A stretch of DNA of 64,000 nucleotides from JAHBNG01 sp039028975 (GCA_039028975.1 JBCCHB010000040.1:1-64000), one strand, 5' to 3'. Shown: positions 45,853 through 55,797, numbered from the stretch's first letter. Notes: generated by a model from the sequence alone, not told the origin. Numbers and translations are program-made.

Positions 45853-48089
45853 ACGAACATACAAATCCAGATACGTCGTTGTTGGCTACAAGGCTTTTAC
45901 GTACTTCGGCTATCGTCATCTTTCTTGCTATCGTTGTGCGGCTGTACACGTTGCAGATTCTTCAGGGCGATATCTACCGAGCAGAAGCAGATGAAAATCG
46001 CCTACGTGAGATTGGAATCCCAGCCCCGCGTGGAATCATCTACGATCGAGGCGGAGAAGTTCTGGTTCGCAACCGACCAGCTTTTCAGATTTCGATCGTT
46101 CCGGAAGATATTCCATTCGATGATCTGCTCACGCCCGACGTAGACGAAGAAGCTTTGGAGATTGAGCGGATTCTTCTGGTCTTGCGTGTCCACGAACGAA
46201 CAGATGTGGCCCTCAATTTGGCCGAACTTATGTTCCGCCGTTTGCAGAGACGCGATTATACCAGTGCCGTTGAAAGTGTTGATATTACACTAAAGACCAA
46301 TCCAATTGCTAACCCTGAATTCAACGCAGAAGAGGCAGATATCGATCCGCTTCAAATCGATCCAGCATCCGATTGTGGAGGCCCATCTGACCCTTGGTGT
46401 CAGATCCCCGATCTTTCCGTTGCCTTACCGTTACCTGCTCTGGTTGCTGTTGTGCAAAAGGCGGTCGAAATTGGGCGTCTTGGTGGTTCTGCCGAGCCAA
46501 TTCTTTTATTGGATTCGGTTGATCGCATACAGGCATTTCTTATCTCTGAAGAGTCATATCGACTACAGGGCCTTTTGATCAACGAAATCCCTGTTCGTGA
46601 GTACCCTCACGGAGAATTAGTTAGTCATATCGTCGGCTTTATGGGACCCATCCCTGCCGTGCTGGCTGATGATTATGCCGAGAATGGGTATAAAGATCCT
46701 AATGAACGTGTTGGGTTGAGTGGCCTTGAGTTCTCTTATCAGACTGAGCTGCGAGGAGTCCCAGGCCAACAAAATATGGTTGTAGACATTTTGGGACGCG
46801 AGCAGGGGATCCAAGGTGAGGAGACTTTTCCTGTGGCAGGGCGCTCACTTTACCTTTCACTGGAGCTACCGCTTCAGAAGCGTATGGATGAGCTGTTACG
46901 TTCCATGATGGAAGAGCAGAATGCCCCTTGGGGTGTAACTATTGCTATGGACCCTATGTCAGGCTCCATTCTTGGTATGGTTAGCCTACCTTCATTTGAT
47001 AATAATGTTTTTGCCGAGCGTATTGCTGAAGAATATTTAGCCCTCCAGGATGATGAGCGGAAACCACTCATCAACTATGCCATTGGTGGACTCTACCCAC
47101 CAGGCTCGGTTTTTAAGATGGTCACTGCCACGGCTGCGTTACAGGAAGGTGTCATCTCCTCCCAGGATATTATACGCGACGACGGACCTATTTATTTGCC
47201 CAATCGGTTTGCCCCAGATGATTTGAGCTTGGCTCAAGAATTCATTAGTTGGAATCACGATCTGGGAATCAATCATGGACCACTAAATATTGCCCAAGCG
47301 TTAGCGCTTTCTAATGATATTTACTTTTATTTGATCGGGGGAGGGTTCCCTCCCCCGAATCAGATAGATGGATTGGGCGACAGGAGGATTGCTCGGTATT
47401 CTGAGCTATTTGGATATGGTGATCAAACTGGTGTAGACTTGCCTGGAGAGGTTGCTGGCTTGGTTCCAGATGATCAGTGGAAGCGTCAAACTAGAGCCGA
47501 GAGTTGGACAACTGGCGATAGCTACAATTTATCTATTGGACAGGGTGATCTATTATCAACGCCTTTGCAAGTACTAGTGGCTACAGCAGCCGTTGCAAAT
47601 GGCGGCACTGTGCTTCAACCTCGCTTGGTTCACCACATTACAGATGTAGATGGCCGTGTCATACAAGACTATGAACCTGTAGTCAGTAGACAGCTTCCAG
47701 TAGATGATGCTGTGTTAGACGTCGTTCGTCTTGGCATGTGGTCTGCGGTTAACAGCGACTTTGGTACAGCCATTGCTGGACGGATTGACGGTTTGGAAGT
47801 TGCCGGCAAGACAGGGACAGCCGAATTTTGTGAATGGGATCCAGATGAGGGGGATTGCCGTTATAGGGATGAAGATGATCGTTTGCCTTCCCATGCTTGG
47901 TATGTTGCGTATGCACCGTATGAAAGCCCCGAGATCATTGTCGTTACATTTGTCTATCGTGGCGGCCAAGGTTCGGATGTTGCGTTGCCTGTAACAACTG
48001 AAATTCTGCGTACCTATTTTGAAATTGCAGTTTCTGAAGATGCTAGCGCTGAAGATGCTGGCAATGATGGAATAGTTCCAAATGAATGA
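45849..48089 (+). CDS. mrdA: Penicillin-binding protein 2 (peptidoglycan transpeptidase)
   Basis: 746 residues. A single N-terminal membrane segment (about 12-35) leads to the PBP dimerisation/pedestal domain (APRGIIYDRGGEVLVRNRPA). The transpeptidase domain has SxxK in YPPGSVFKMV near residue 420, SND in LALSNDIYFY near 487 and KTG in AGKTGTAEF near 652. It cross-links peptidoglycan during side-wall growth. The pedestal domain carries an insertion of about 100 residues (around 105-215, with a Cys pair CGGPSDPWC) not usual in E. coli PBP2. A 14-base palindrome (48091-48104) follows the stop. Confidence 0.94.
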   Translation: MNEHTNPDTSLLATRLLRTSAIVIFLAIVVRLYTLQILQGDIYRAEADENRLREIGIPAPRGIIYDRGGEVLVRNRPAFQISIVPEDIPFDDLLTPDVDEEALEIERILLVLRVHERTDVALNLAELMFRRLQRRDYTSAVESVDITLKTNPIANPEFNAEEADIDPLQIDPASDCGGPSDPWCQIPDLSVALPLPALVAVVQKAVEIGRLGGSAEPILLLDSVDRIQAFLISEESYRLQGLLINEIPVREYPHGELVSHIVGFMGPIPAVLADDYAENGYKDPNERVGLSGLEFSYQTELRGVPGQQNMVVDILGREQGIQGEETFPVAGRSLYLSLELPLQKRMDELLRSMMEEQNAPWGVTIAMDPMSGSILGMVSLPSFDNNVFAERIAEEYLALQDDERKPLINYAIGGLYPPGSVFKMVTATAALQEGVISSQDIIRDDGPIYLPNRFAPDDLSLAQEFISWNHDLGINHGPLNIAQALALSNDIYFYLIGGGFPPPNQIDGLGDRRIARYSELFGYGDQTGVDLPGEVAGLVPDDQWKRQTRAESWTTGDSYNLSIGQGDLLSTPLQVLVATAAVANGGTVLQPRLVHHITDVDGRVIQDYEPVVSRQLPVDDAVLDVVRLGMWSAVNSDFGTAIAGRIDGLEVAGKTGTAEFCEWDPDEGDCRYRDEDDRLPSHAWYVAYAPYESPEIIVVTFVYRGGQGSDVALPVTTEILRTYFEIAVSEDASAEDAGNDGIVPNE

Positions 48090-48157
48090 AAGCCTCTTGA
48101 GGCTACCCTACCCACCCAACAGGTTAGACCCAAATTCAAGACTTGTAGAAAATTATC

Positions 48158-49366
48158 ATGAACGACGAATACCCATATTCATCCCAGAATGGGACGGGAG
48201 ATGGCCTTAATACAGAGAGAGCTGCAAGTGAAGTCCGTGCTATGCATACACGGTTGGTTGAGCTATTGGATAGCGTAACAGTCGTTGCTGAGAGTGAGCG
48301 TTCCGCTCCAACAGATGCCGCTAGTGAAAATGGTGAGGCTGAAAAGCCTACTTCATTTAAAGATGATGCCAAAGCTATCGGTCATTTTTCAACTATTTCA
48401 CCTTTTCCACATGAGAGCCAGGAATCAAACAATTTGGAGAGTGGTTCCTTCGCATCCTTGAATGTGAACAGTGCTGAACTCGTAGAGAAACCATTTAACC
48501 ACTCTAGTATGGTGCCCATACTCCCTTCGGGTGAAGGCAATGGTTCAGTCAACCGTTCTAACAATAGCGGTGGAGCGGAGGTTACAATGCCCAATAGTGA
48601 GCTGAATGAAGAGGCTGATGGGTCAGACAGCTCCATTTCCATCAAGGGACGTGCCGATGGCATCTTAATTGACGTCGGTGTCGGTAGTTGGCGAATGCTA
48701 ATGATTCAGTTGCGTAGCCGCTTGCATCAGGCATCAGGCTTCTTTCGCGGTGGCACGGTTACCCTAAACATTGGCGATAGACTATTGACGACCGAAGAAG
48801 TTGGGTACGTTTCAGATATCCTTGAAGAGCATGGGATGGAACTGAAGATTATCCGCTCTACCTCAGAGGAGACGGGGCGATCTGCTGCTGCTGTGGGCAT
48901 TACAGCCCAACTGGAACAAGTAGAAGGTCAGGTAGCTCAGAATACCCTAACAAATCATAGTGAACTGCAGAATTTTGTCTATCGTGGTAATCTACGTTCA
49001 GGCCAGACTTTACGACGTCCGGAGACCATTCTTATTCTGGGTGATGTAAACCCGGGAGCACAAGTAATCAGCAATGGGGACGTGTTGATTTGGGGACGTC
49101 TACGAGGTATTGCCCATGCGGGGAACGAAGGAGATAAGGCAGCCATTATCTCAGCTCTGTCCATGGAACCAACCCAGCTTCGTATTGGAGAATCTGTTGC
49201 AATTGTACCAGAATCCCAAGAGCGGAGAAACTTGTTTGGCATTCGTAAACGGCAGCCCGCCTTAGCACCGCGCCCGGAAGTAGCTTATCTTATGGATGAT
49301 AAGATTGTAATCGAGCCGTGGGATGAATCAAAGCCTGGCGGTATTATGGCATTTAGGCGTTCATGA
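48158..49366 (+). CDS. minC: Septum site-determining protein MinC, long N-terminal extension
   Basis: 402 residues against about 230 in E. coli. Residues 1-165 are Ser/Glu/Asn-rich and look disordered. The N-terminal MinC domain is about 165-260 (FFRGGTVTLNIGDRLLTTEE), and the C-terminal right-handed beta-helix domain is about 285-375 (FVYRGNLRSGQTLRRPETIL, GDVNPGAQVISNGDVLIWG). It inhibits FtsZ assembly when recruited by MinD. The stop overlaps the minD start by four bases. No Shine-Dalgarno is seen. Confidence 0.92.
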   Translation: MNDEYPYSSQNGTGDGLNTERAASEVRAMHTRLVELLDSVTVVAESERSAPTDAASENGEAEKPTSFKDDAKAIGHFSTISPFPHESQESNNLESGSFASLNVNSAELVEKPFNHSSMVPILPSGEGNGSVNRSNNSGGAEVTMPNSELNEEADGSDSSISIKGRADGILIDVGVGSWRMLMIQLRSRLHQASGFFRGGTVTLNIGDRLLTTEEVGYVSDILEEHGMELKIIRSTSEETGRSAAAVGITAQLEQVEGQVAQNTLTNHSELQNFVYRGNLRSGQTLRRPETILILGDVNPGAQVISNGDVLIWGRLRGIAHAGNEGDKAAIISALSMEPTQLRIGESVAIVPESQERRNLFGIRKRQPALAPRPEVAYLMDDKIVIEPWDESKPGGIMAFRRS

Positions 49367-50178
49367 TGCCAGGTACAATTATAACCATTACTTCTGGCAA
49401 AGGTGGTGTTGGCAAGACAACTACAACAGCAAATCTCGCCACAGCACTTGCTATGCTTGGCCAGCGCGTGATCGCCTTAGATGCGGATATTGGGCTACGT
49501 AACTTAGACATCATTATGGGTCTAGAAAATCGCATCATGCACGATATTGTTGATGTAGTGGAACATCGATGTGCGTTGAGTGAGGCCCTCGTTTCAGATC
49601 ACCGAACTGGCTCACTAGCCGTATTGCCTGCTGCCCAAACGCGTGATAAAACAGATATCTCTATCGCCCAGATGGAGAGCGTCTGTTCACAACTCCGCTC
49701 TATGGCAGATTTTATTTTGATCGATTCGCCAGCAGGTATTGAGCATGGTTTCCACAATGCCGTGGCACCGGCTGACAAAATTCTTCTGGTTACGACACCT
49801 GATGTTAGTGCCCTGCGGGATGCGGATAAAGTAATTTACTTGTTGGAGAATGAGCTACATCGCCAACCCTGGCTGATCTTAAATCGCTACAATGCTGAAC
49901 TCTCTACGGCTGGTGAGATGCGGGACATTGATGATGTGCTTGATATTTTGGCCATTGATCTTTTAGGGGTTGTGCCTGAGGATAACCAGATATTGCTGGC
50001 TACAGATCGAGGACTTCCAGCCGTTTATAATTCGCAGATCCATTCTGGGCTTGCCTACCAGAATATCGCCAGAAGAATCTTAGGGCAGAATGTCCCGCTC
50101 TTACGATTCCGTCGTAAACGTAAAGGGCCATTTCAGGCATTGCTTAGTCTATTTTGGAGACGTCGGGCTTATGTTTGA
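49363..50178 (+). CDS. minD: Septum site-determining ATPase MinD
   Basis: 271 residues. The deviant Walker A motif TSGKGGVGKTTTTANLA, LDADIGLRNLD and FILIDSPAGIEHG identify a MinD-type ParA-superfamily ATPase. The C terminus (RRKRKGPFQALLSLFWRRR) is a basic amphipathic helix fit for ATP-dependent membrane binding. With MinC it positions the division site. No minE or minJ/divIVA gene is seen in the window. Its last eight bases overlap the start of rodA. Confidence 0.96.
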   Translation: MMPGTIITITSGKGGVGKTTTTANLATALAMLGQRVIALDADIGLRNLDIIMGLENRIMHDIVDVVEHRCALSEALVSDHRTGSLAVLPAAQTRDKTDISIAQMESVCSQLRSMADFILIDSPAGIEHGFHNAVAPADKILLVTTPDVSALRDADKVIYLLENELHRQPWLILNRYNAELSTAGEMRDIDDVLDILAIDLLGVVPEDNQILLATDRGLPAVYNSQIHSGLAYQNIARRILGQNVPLLRFRRKRKGPFQALLSLFWRRRAYV

Positions 50179-51271
50179 TCGGCAACTTTGGCGCCACTTT
50201 GATTGGTGGATGCTCATTTTAGTGTTGCTACTCTCTGTACTGGGCATAGTGATGATCTACAGTGCGACCTTCCGTACAGAGGAATTGGCTGATTATTGGA
50301 TCCGGCAAACCCGCTTTGTTCTTGTGGGTATTCCGCTGCTTTTTGCTGTCGCTTTGATTGACTACCGCCAGTTAGAAATTGTTGCCCCAGTACTTTTTCT
50401 GTTTTATGTTGCTTCTCTTGTTGCTGTATATCTGTTTGGTGAGAGCCAGGGTACCGGTGCTTTTCGTTGGGTGCGGGTCGGTGGGACATTGGTACAGCCT
50501 ACAGAAATTGGCAAGTTCTTGCTGATTATTTCATTGGCGTGGTACCTTAGCCGCTTTCGGGATCAGATGGAGAGTATCTTCTATCTGATCGGTGCTCTAC
50601 TACTTCTCTTTGGTCCATTAGCCCTTGTGTATTTACAACCAGATTTGGGTATGTCGATCACTATGACCTTCATTGGTGGCGTTTTGATCTTCGTTAGCGG
50701 TATCCAATATTGGCAGGTTTTGGTTTTTGGTGGGGCAGGGTTAATTTCCATACCCTTCTTTATCCCCACGCTTAGTCCTTATATGGTGGAGCGAATTCAG
50801 ATCTTTCTAAATCCAAATGCCAATCCAGATGCTTCATTTAATGTTGACCAAGCATTGATTGCGGTTGGATCTGGCGGTTGGTTGGGACTTGGATGGACCC
50901 AAGGCAGCCAAAATCAGTTAGCCTTTTTGCGTGTACGCCATACGGACTTTATCTTTAGCGTAATCGCTGAAGAAATAGGTTTTGTTGGCACGGCAATCAT
51001 TTTGCTTGTCTTTCTCCTTTTGATATTTCGCTTGTTTCGGGTGGCGGATCTGGCCCAAGATCACTTTGGTCGACTCCTCGTTACAGGTGTTGCTTCTCTT
51101 CTCCTCTTCCAACTTGCCGTAAATATTGGTATGAATATACGAATCGTACCTGTTACAGGACTTACCCTTCCGTTTATTAGCTATGGCGGCAGCAGTATGC
51201 TCTCTATGCTGCTAGCTATTGGGTTGGCAGAAAGTGTGATTATGCGGCACCGAAAGATAGACTTCATCTAG
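50171..51271 (+). CDS. rodA: Rod-shape-determining SEDS glycosyltransferase RodA
   Basis: 366 residues from the ATG at 50171; the frame is open from 50090, but that part is inside minD. About ten membrane segments are predicted. SEDS motifs are seen: GAFRWVRVGGTLVQPTEIGK, LVYLQPDLGMSITM (Gln-Pro-Asp-Leu-Gly) and RIVPVTGLTLPFISYGGSSM. It polymerises lipid II together with PBP2. RodA is preferred over FtsW because mre genes and mrdA are in the same cluster. GGAG lies about ten bases upstream. Confidence 0.93.
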   Translation: MFDRQLWRHFDWWMLILVLLLSVLGIVMIYSATFRTEELADYWIRQTRFVLVGIPLLFAVALIDYRQLEIVAPVLFLFYVASLVAVYLFGESQGTGAFRWVRVGGTLVQPTEIGKFLLIISLAWYLSRFRDQMESIFYLIGALLLLFGPLALVYLQPDLGMSITMTFIGGVLIFVSGIQYWQVLVFGGAGLISIPFFIPTLSPYMVERIQIFLNPNANPDASFNVDQALIAVGSGGWLGLGWTQGSQNQLAFLRVRHTDFIFSVIAEEIGFVGTAIILLVFLLLIFRLFRVADLAQDHFGRLLVTGVASLLLFQLAVNIGMNIRIVPVTGLTLPFISYGGSSMLSMLLAIGLAESVIMRHRKIDFI

Positions 51272-51638
51272 CCCTTCTTCTACATTGCCCCATTTGTCTG
51301 TCGATATTGCCTACCTGATAAGTTTTGTCCCAACTCTCGTACAATTCAGCTCGAAGAATCTCTAAATCGGCCAAGCCCCCATTTTCATGGGGTAAATCTC
51401 GTCTTCATTGGAATGAGGCCTCTATCTGACCATCCATATTTTGCGAGAAAATAGCGCTATCATTTACAATACCCTAATATCGTGTGATTCTTGCTTTCTG
51501 TTCCAAAAAAAATGATATTTTACTAGAACGATTTGTGAGATATTACATGATAAATTATTTTGTTGTGCAGCTAAAATACCAGGCAATTAGATGTTAAATC
51601 AAATACCCTAAACCACAACATGAAAATGGGAGAAACCA
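51272..51638. other. 367-bp AT-rich intergenic region after rodA
   Basis: No gene. A hairpin CCCCAT-TTTC-ATGGGG (51377-51392) is present without a following T-run. The second half is very AT-rich and probably holds the promoter of the secreted-protein gene; I could not choose a clear -35/-10 pair. Confidence 0.5.
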
Positions 51639-52352
51639 ATGAGGACCGCATTACGTGTAGTGCTAGTAGTTGGTCTAATCCTACATCCAGTAATAGGTGT
51701 TGATGCCCAGGATACTTCCCCTCCTGAACCTATACAAGAAGACATTAAATCGGTCGTGCCATCAGCCTCCACCGCCGCCACCAGTTCCTTAGTAGAAGTA
51801 TCATCCGCCCCAAATGAGACCACCACAGCCACTATAGCCAACACAAGCAACGTTCATCTTTGGCCTCCTTACGAACAGCTTTCTCCATTACCTGCCTACG
51901 GTCAAGCAATGTACTACAATCCAGGTATTATGGAATTGGTCTTAGAGAATCGGCTTAAGGCTGGTCAGGTAGCGCCATGCCGTGATTGTGCTGGTTATGT
52001 GGCCATGTTGCGCGTTGGTGATTTGGATAGAAAAATTTGGATTCAACTGCCGGACGGGACAGTGGAAGGCCCATTCCAGGTAATTGATGCCGCTGATAAA
52101 AAGCATATTCCCATGCTAATTACCAAGGGATGGATTGTTGATATCGATTACGAAACCGCCATGCGTTGGCGGATGGCAGGCCCCAAATCCGTTACACTTT
52201 GGGCTGAGCCACCATTAAATTACCACACGATATCTAATCGGATTGCATCTGGGGGAGAGTATCAGGTTGATATATATCGCCATGAGAAGCTGGATTACTT
52301 CAATCAAGCTCACGAATACGCCGGCTATGTTGAAACATTATATATACAGTAG
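51639..52352 (+). CDS. Secreted protein of unknown function with a CRDC motif
   Basis: 237 residues. GGGAGA lies seven bases before the ATG. A signal peptide (MRTALRVVLVVGLILHPVIG, cleavage likely after VDA) precedes a Pro/Ser/Thr-rich linker to about residue 70. The folded part has LPAYGQAMYYNPGIMELVLE, CRDCAGYVAMLRVGDLDRKI, IPMLITKGWIVDIDYETAMR and a C-terminal DIYRHEKLDYF stretch. The two Cys in CxxC are the only mature Cys seen. I recognise no family. It stands alone between the mre/min cluster and nuoN and has its own terminator. Confidence 0.8.
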   Translation: MRTALRVVLVVGLILHPVIGVDAQDTSPPEPIQEDIKSVVPSASTAATSSLVEVSSAPNETTTATIANTSNVHLWPPYEQLSPLPAYGQAMYYNPGIMELVLENRLKAGQVAPCRDCAGYVAMLRVGDLDRKIWIQLPDGTVEGPFQVIDAADKKHIPMLITKGWIVDIDYETAMRWRMAGPKSVTLWAEPPLNYHTISNRIASGGEYQVDIYRHEKLDYFNQAHEYAGYVETLYIQ

Positions 52353-52494
52353 GTTGTCCTTGTTTACAGGGCTGTGGAAAGGGTATCGAAGGGCTTAAGG
52401 AACTAGTCGCAATACCTTGCGCGTTCGCTTCCGGTGTATCCCAATCGAGTGAACAAGTTATTTAGTTCTTGTTTCCAAAAATAATGTCTACGCA

Positions 52495-52523
52495 AAAGGG
52501 CCACGGTTTAACCGTGGCCCTTT
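52495..52523. terminator. Bidirectional intrinsic terminator between the secreted-protein gene and nuoN
   Basis: A perfect 14-bp inverted repeat, AAAGGGCCACGGTT with AACCGTGGCCCTTT, around one central base. The A and T ends allow termination in both directions, fitting its place between convergent genes. Confidence 0.88.
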
Positions 52524-52554
52524 GTACTTACAATTATTGATTCTATCAATGTCT

Positions 52555-53988
52555 TTACAAAAACCAACCGCTCCACATCCCTGGGAAGACCCCAACGAGG
52601 ATGGTCAAAATGGCGGTGATAGCGAGACCAATGTCCAATGCTGGCCAGTTTTGACGGCTGTTTGCTGTTGCTGGTGTGGGTTCTTCCAAATACATAGAGA
52701 TGACGACTCGCATGTAGTAAACAAAGCCAACCACGCTGTTTAGCATGGCAATAATGGCTAAAGTGACCCAGCCACCGCTAATGGCCGCTTTAAAGACAAA
52801 AAGCTTCCCGATAAACCCTGCCATAGGGGGAATCCCGCTGAGGCTGAACATAAAGATGGCCATGGCCGCAGCTAGCAGTGGCCAACGATTTGCCAAACCT
52901 GTTGCCCTCTCATGAAGTACGTCGCCCTCATCGGCCTGTTCAAGAATAATGATCACGGCGAAGGCACCGATGTTCATAAAAGCGTACGTAAAGAGGTAGA
53001 AGAGAGCATGGGATGCACTCTCTAGCGTACCTGGTGCCATCCCAACAAGTACATAACCAGCATGGGCAATGCTTGAATAGGCCAGCATACGCTTTAGGCT
53101 CGTCTGGCGTAGGGCCGCAAAATTGCCCAACGTCATAGTAACAACTGCAAACCCAGCAATGGCCCAGCCAAGAGTCGGCTGCTGTGAGGGGAGTGCCACT
53201 ATGACTATCCGAATAAAGGCAGCAAATGCCGCAGCTTTGGTCCCCACACTCATAAAGGCAGTGACGGGTGTTGGCGCACCTTGATAAACATCAGGCGTCC
53301 ACATGTGGAAAGGAACCATACTGACCTTGAAGCCAAAACCAACCAATAACAAGGCCATGCCAGGAAGCATCAGCGAGGACTCTCCACCACTATTGGCGAG
53401 TGCCTCAGCAATGGCGTGATATTGGGTACTGCCTGTGGCACCATAAATCAACGCCGCGCCATAAACAAAGAAGGAACTGGCAAATGCCCCCAACAGAAAA
53501 TATTTCATGGCCGATTCAGAGCTTCGAGGGCTTTCTCGGTTGATTCCGCTTAAGATATAAAGAGATAAAGAAAAGATCTCCAGCGCCAGAAATACGGTAA
53601 TTAAATCCGTTGCCTTACCCATCATCATCATGCCAACGGCACAGAGCAGCAGCAACGCATAAAACTCACCAATCTTATCGCTGATGCGAGGAATGTAATC
53701 AGTGCTCAGTAAAATACCCAGTCCAGTCGCCGTTAGAATGATCAGATTAAGACCAATGGCGAAGTGGTCTGAAACAGCAGAACCCTGATAAGAAAGGTCT
53801 GGGTTATTCCACGCACCCATGGAGATAAGACCTGTTATGATGACACCGCCCAATGCGACCCAAGACATGCTTGCACGCATTCCTGGCCTTTCATCGCTAA
53901 ACATATCAATAGTCATGACCAAGAGTGCAAAGAGTACCAGCCATATCTCTGGGCCAAGGACTTGAGTAAAATTGCCAAGTTCAGGCAT
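52555..53988 (-). CDS. nuoN: NADH-quinone oxidoreductase subunit N
   Basis: 477 residues from the ATG at 53988, which has GGAG seven bases upstream; a TTG at 54003 would add five residues. Fourteen or so membrane segments. The antiporter-like core has KVSMVPFHMWTPDVYQGAPT, the loop with the Lys-bearing proton channel helix, and LKRMLAYSSIAHAGYVLVG. It is the last gene of the complex I operon, 27 bases after nuoM, and ends at a strong terminator. Confidence 0.95.
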   Translation of the reverse strand: MPELGNFTQVLGPEIWLVLFALLVMTIDMFSDERPGMRASMSWVALGGVIITGLISMGAWNNPDLSYQGSAVSDHFAIGLNLIILTATGLGILLSTDYIPRISDKIGEFYALLLLCAVGMMMMGKATDLITVFLALEIFSLSLYILSGINRESPRSSESAMKYFLLGAFASSFFVYGAALIYGATGSTQYHAIAEALANSGGESSLMLPGMALLLVGFGFKVSMVPFHMWTPDVYQGAPTPVTAFMSVGTKAAAFAAFIRIVIVALPSQQPTLGWAIAGFAVVTMTLGNFAALRQTSLKRMLAYSSIAHAGYVLVGMAPGTLESASHALFYLFTYAFMNIGAFAVIIILEQADEGDVLHERATGLANRWPLLAAAMAIFMFSLSGIPPMAGFIGKLFVFKAAISGGWVTLAIIAMLNSVVGFVYYMRVVISMYLEEPTPATANSRQNWPALDIGLAITAILTILVGVFPGMWSGWFL

Positions 53989-54015
53989 ATGAATGCTCCA
54001 CAATGCTGATTGAGG

Positions 54016-55557
54016 TTATTTTGTGCTGACTGTAAACGTATATTCGGTCGTTAAGTTAGCTGACTCGGATGCCGCGTGGGATTCAATTACAGCATTCTCT
54101 GTGTTTCCCAGCATAGCCGCAACCGACGGGCTAATTTTGTCTAAGAACAGGTTGGGGAACAGGCCAATCACAAAGAAGAGTACAATCAGAGGAACGATCA
54201 TGGCTAGTTCGTTCCGATTCAGATCGGCTAGGTTCTCTGCGCTATTGGCTTCATTTGTAATTGGACCCTGGGCCATCTTGCGGAAAGCCACTAGGAGATA
54301 CCAAGCTGCCAAAATGACACCCAGTGCACCAAAGGCCGCAAACCAAGGGTTTGTCGCCCACATCCCAAGCAAAATCGTAAATTCGCCAACAAATCCATTA
54401 AGACCCGGTAGCCCCGCGCTACTCATGGCAACAACCAGGAAAAGCGAAGTGAAGACGGGAACGCTGGCCCATAGACCACCAAAATCATCTAACATGCGAG
54501 TATGCCGCCGTTCATACAAGATACCTACCATCAAGAAGAGAGCACCTGTACTGAGGCCATGATTAACCATCTGCAGGACAGCACCACTGATCCCCTGCTC
54601 ATTAAGAGAGAAAATCCCTAACATGACGAATCCGAGGTGAGCGACTGAGCTATATGCAACCAGCGATTTGATATCTTTTTGCACCAGCGCCACCAAGGCC
54701 CCGTAGATGATGCCGATAATAGCCAGGATCGCAATGATCCAACCATATTGGGCTGCTGCATCTGGGAAGAATGGAAGGATAAACCGAACATACCCATAGG
54801 TACCCATCTTCAAAAGGATACCGGCGAGAATTATCGAGCCTGCTGTAGGGGCTTGTACGTGGGCATCCGGCAACCAAGTGTGGAACGGGAAGATAGGCAC
54901 TTTAATTCCAAATCCAATAGCCATCGCAAAGAATGCCCAAACTTGGAGCCCCATGGGCAACAGGGTCTCTGCTTCTTGAAAGGCTACAACATCGACTGTT
55001 CCAGCCATGAACAGGACACCAAGGAGGGCCGATAAAATACCTGCCGAACCAGCCAATGTATACAGGAAGAACTTAATCGCCGCATACAGTCGATTATCCC
55101 CACCCCAGCGAGAAATCAAAAAGTACATTGGAATCAGGCTGGCTTCAAAGAAGAGGAAGAAAACGACCATGTCCAGAGCCACGAAGACGCCCGTCATTGC
55201 AGACTGAAGACCTAACATGAGGACTAAGTAAGGCCCCACTTTGTCTGTGATATGTTGATTGCTAAACGCAACAGCAATGGGCATCAAAAAGGTGGTTAAC
55301 AGAACCAGCGGCATACTAATGCCATCGACACCCAGGTGGAAGTAGATATTGGCTTCGGGAATCCAGGCTGAATGCTGTACAAACTGCATCCCTGAATTTG
55401 TAGAATCCCAGCCAAACCACAGAACTAAGCTAACCAGAAAAGTCAGCAGCGTAGTACCCAATGCCACATATTTCTTTCCGCTGTCCTGAGGTGTCATGAG
55501 AACAAAAAGCGCACCCACTAAGGGCAACAAAGTGATAGTCAATAAGATATAGTTCAT
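54016..55557 (-). CDS. nuoM: NADH-quinone oxidoreductase subunit M
   Basis: 513 residues. It is an antiporter-like membrane subunit of complex I with about 14 helices. VDGISMPLVLLTTFLMPIAV, FEASLIPMYFLISRWGG (Glu of the proton path) and KVPIFPFHTWLPDAHVQAPT are typical, followed by DIKSLVAYSSVAHLGFVMLG. The Ser/Thr-rich tail (HAASESANLTTEYTFTVSTK) extends beyond the usual end. No Shine-Dalgarno is visible, and the gap to nuoL contains a repeat. Confidence 0.96.
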   Translation of the reverse strand: MNYILLTITLLPLVGALFVLMTPQDSGKKYVALGTTLLTFLVSLVLWFGWDSTNSGMQFVQHSAWIPEANIYFHLGVDGISMPLVLLTTFLMPIAVAFSNQHITDKVGPYLVLMLGLQSAMTGVFVALDMVVFFLFFEASLIPMYFLISRWGGDNRLYAAIKFFLYTLAGSAGILSALLGVLFMAGTVDVVAFQEAETLLPMGLQVWAFFAMAIGFGIKVPIFPFHTWLPDAHVQAPTAGSIILAGILLKMGTYGYVRFILPFFPDAAAQYGWIIAILAIIGIIYGALVALVQKDIKSLVAYSSVAHLGFVMLGIFSLNEQGISGAVLQMVNHGLSTGALFLMVGILYERRHTRMLDDFGGLWASVPVFTSLFLVVAMSSAGLPGLNGFVGEFTILLGMWATNPWFAAFGALGVILAAWYLLVAFRKMAQGPITNEANSAENLADLNRNELAMIVPLIVLFFVIGLFPNLFLDKISPSVAAMLGNTENAVIESHAASESANLTTEYTFTVSTK

Positions 55558-55629
55558 AAGGAGAATATTTCTGATTGGTTAATATGACAGTTGGTTTACC
55601 GTGGTTAGGATCTCTTTGGGTCCTACTTC

Positions 55630-55714
55630 TATACTCAGCTCCGTTTGAAAACACGAGTTTGGTCGCCCTGGTAGAGCATCGGAAAACTCCTGTTTTCAAA
55701 ACAACCGCAGTATA
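55630..55714 (+). repeat. Palindromic intergenic repeat, family A, full copy in the nuoL-nuoM gap
   Basis: 85 bp with ends TATACTCAGCTCCGTTTG and CAAAACAACCGCAGTATA. Inside, GAAAACACGAG pairs loosely with ACTCCTGTTTTC. It aligns with 36319-36405 and, in short form, with 33364-33398 and 63331-63362. Confidence 0.8.
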
Positions 55715-55757
55715 GCTAGCTTCGACCTCATACCGATAAGTCGCAGGTGGTTGCTTG

Positions 55758-55797
55758 TCCTTGGTCATTTGTCACGAAACACCCCAATGACCAAGGA
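55758..55797. repeat. Inverted repeat in the nuoL-nuoM gap
   Basis: TCCTTGGTCATT (55758-55769) and AATGACCAAGGA (55786-55797) form a perfect 12-bp stem with a 16-base loop. It is distinct from family A next to it. No T-run follows on the minus strand. Confidence 0.6.

Noticed and set aside
48091..48104. AGCCTCTTGAGGCT palindrome after mrdA considered as a terminator
   Set aside because: Stem of only seven pairs without a loop or T-run, and minC continues in the same direction shortly after.
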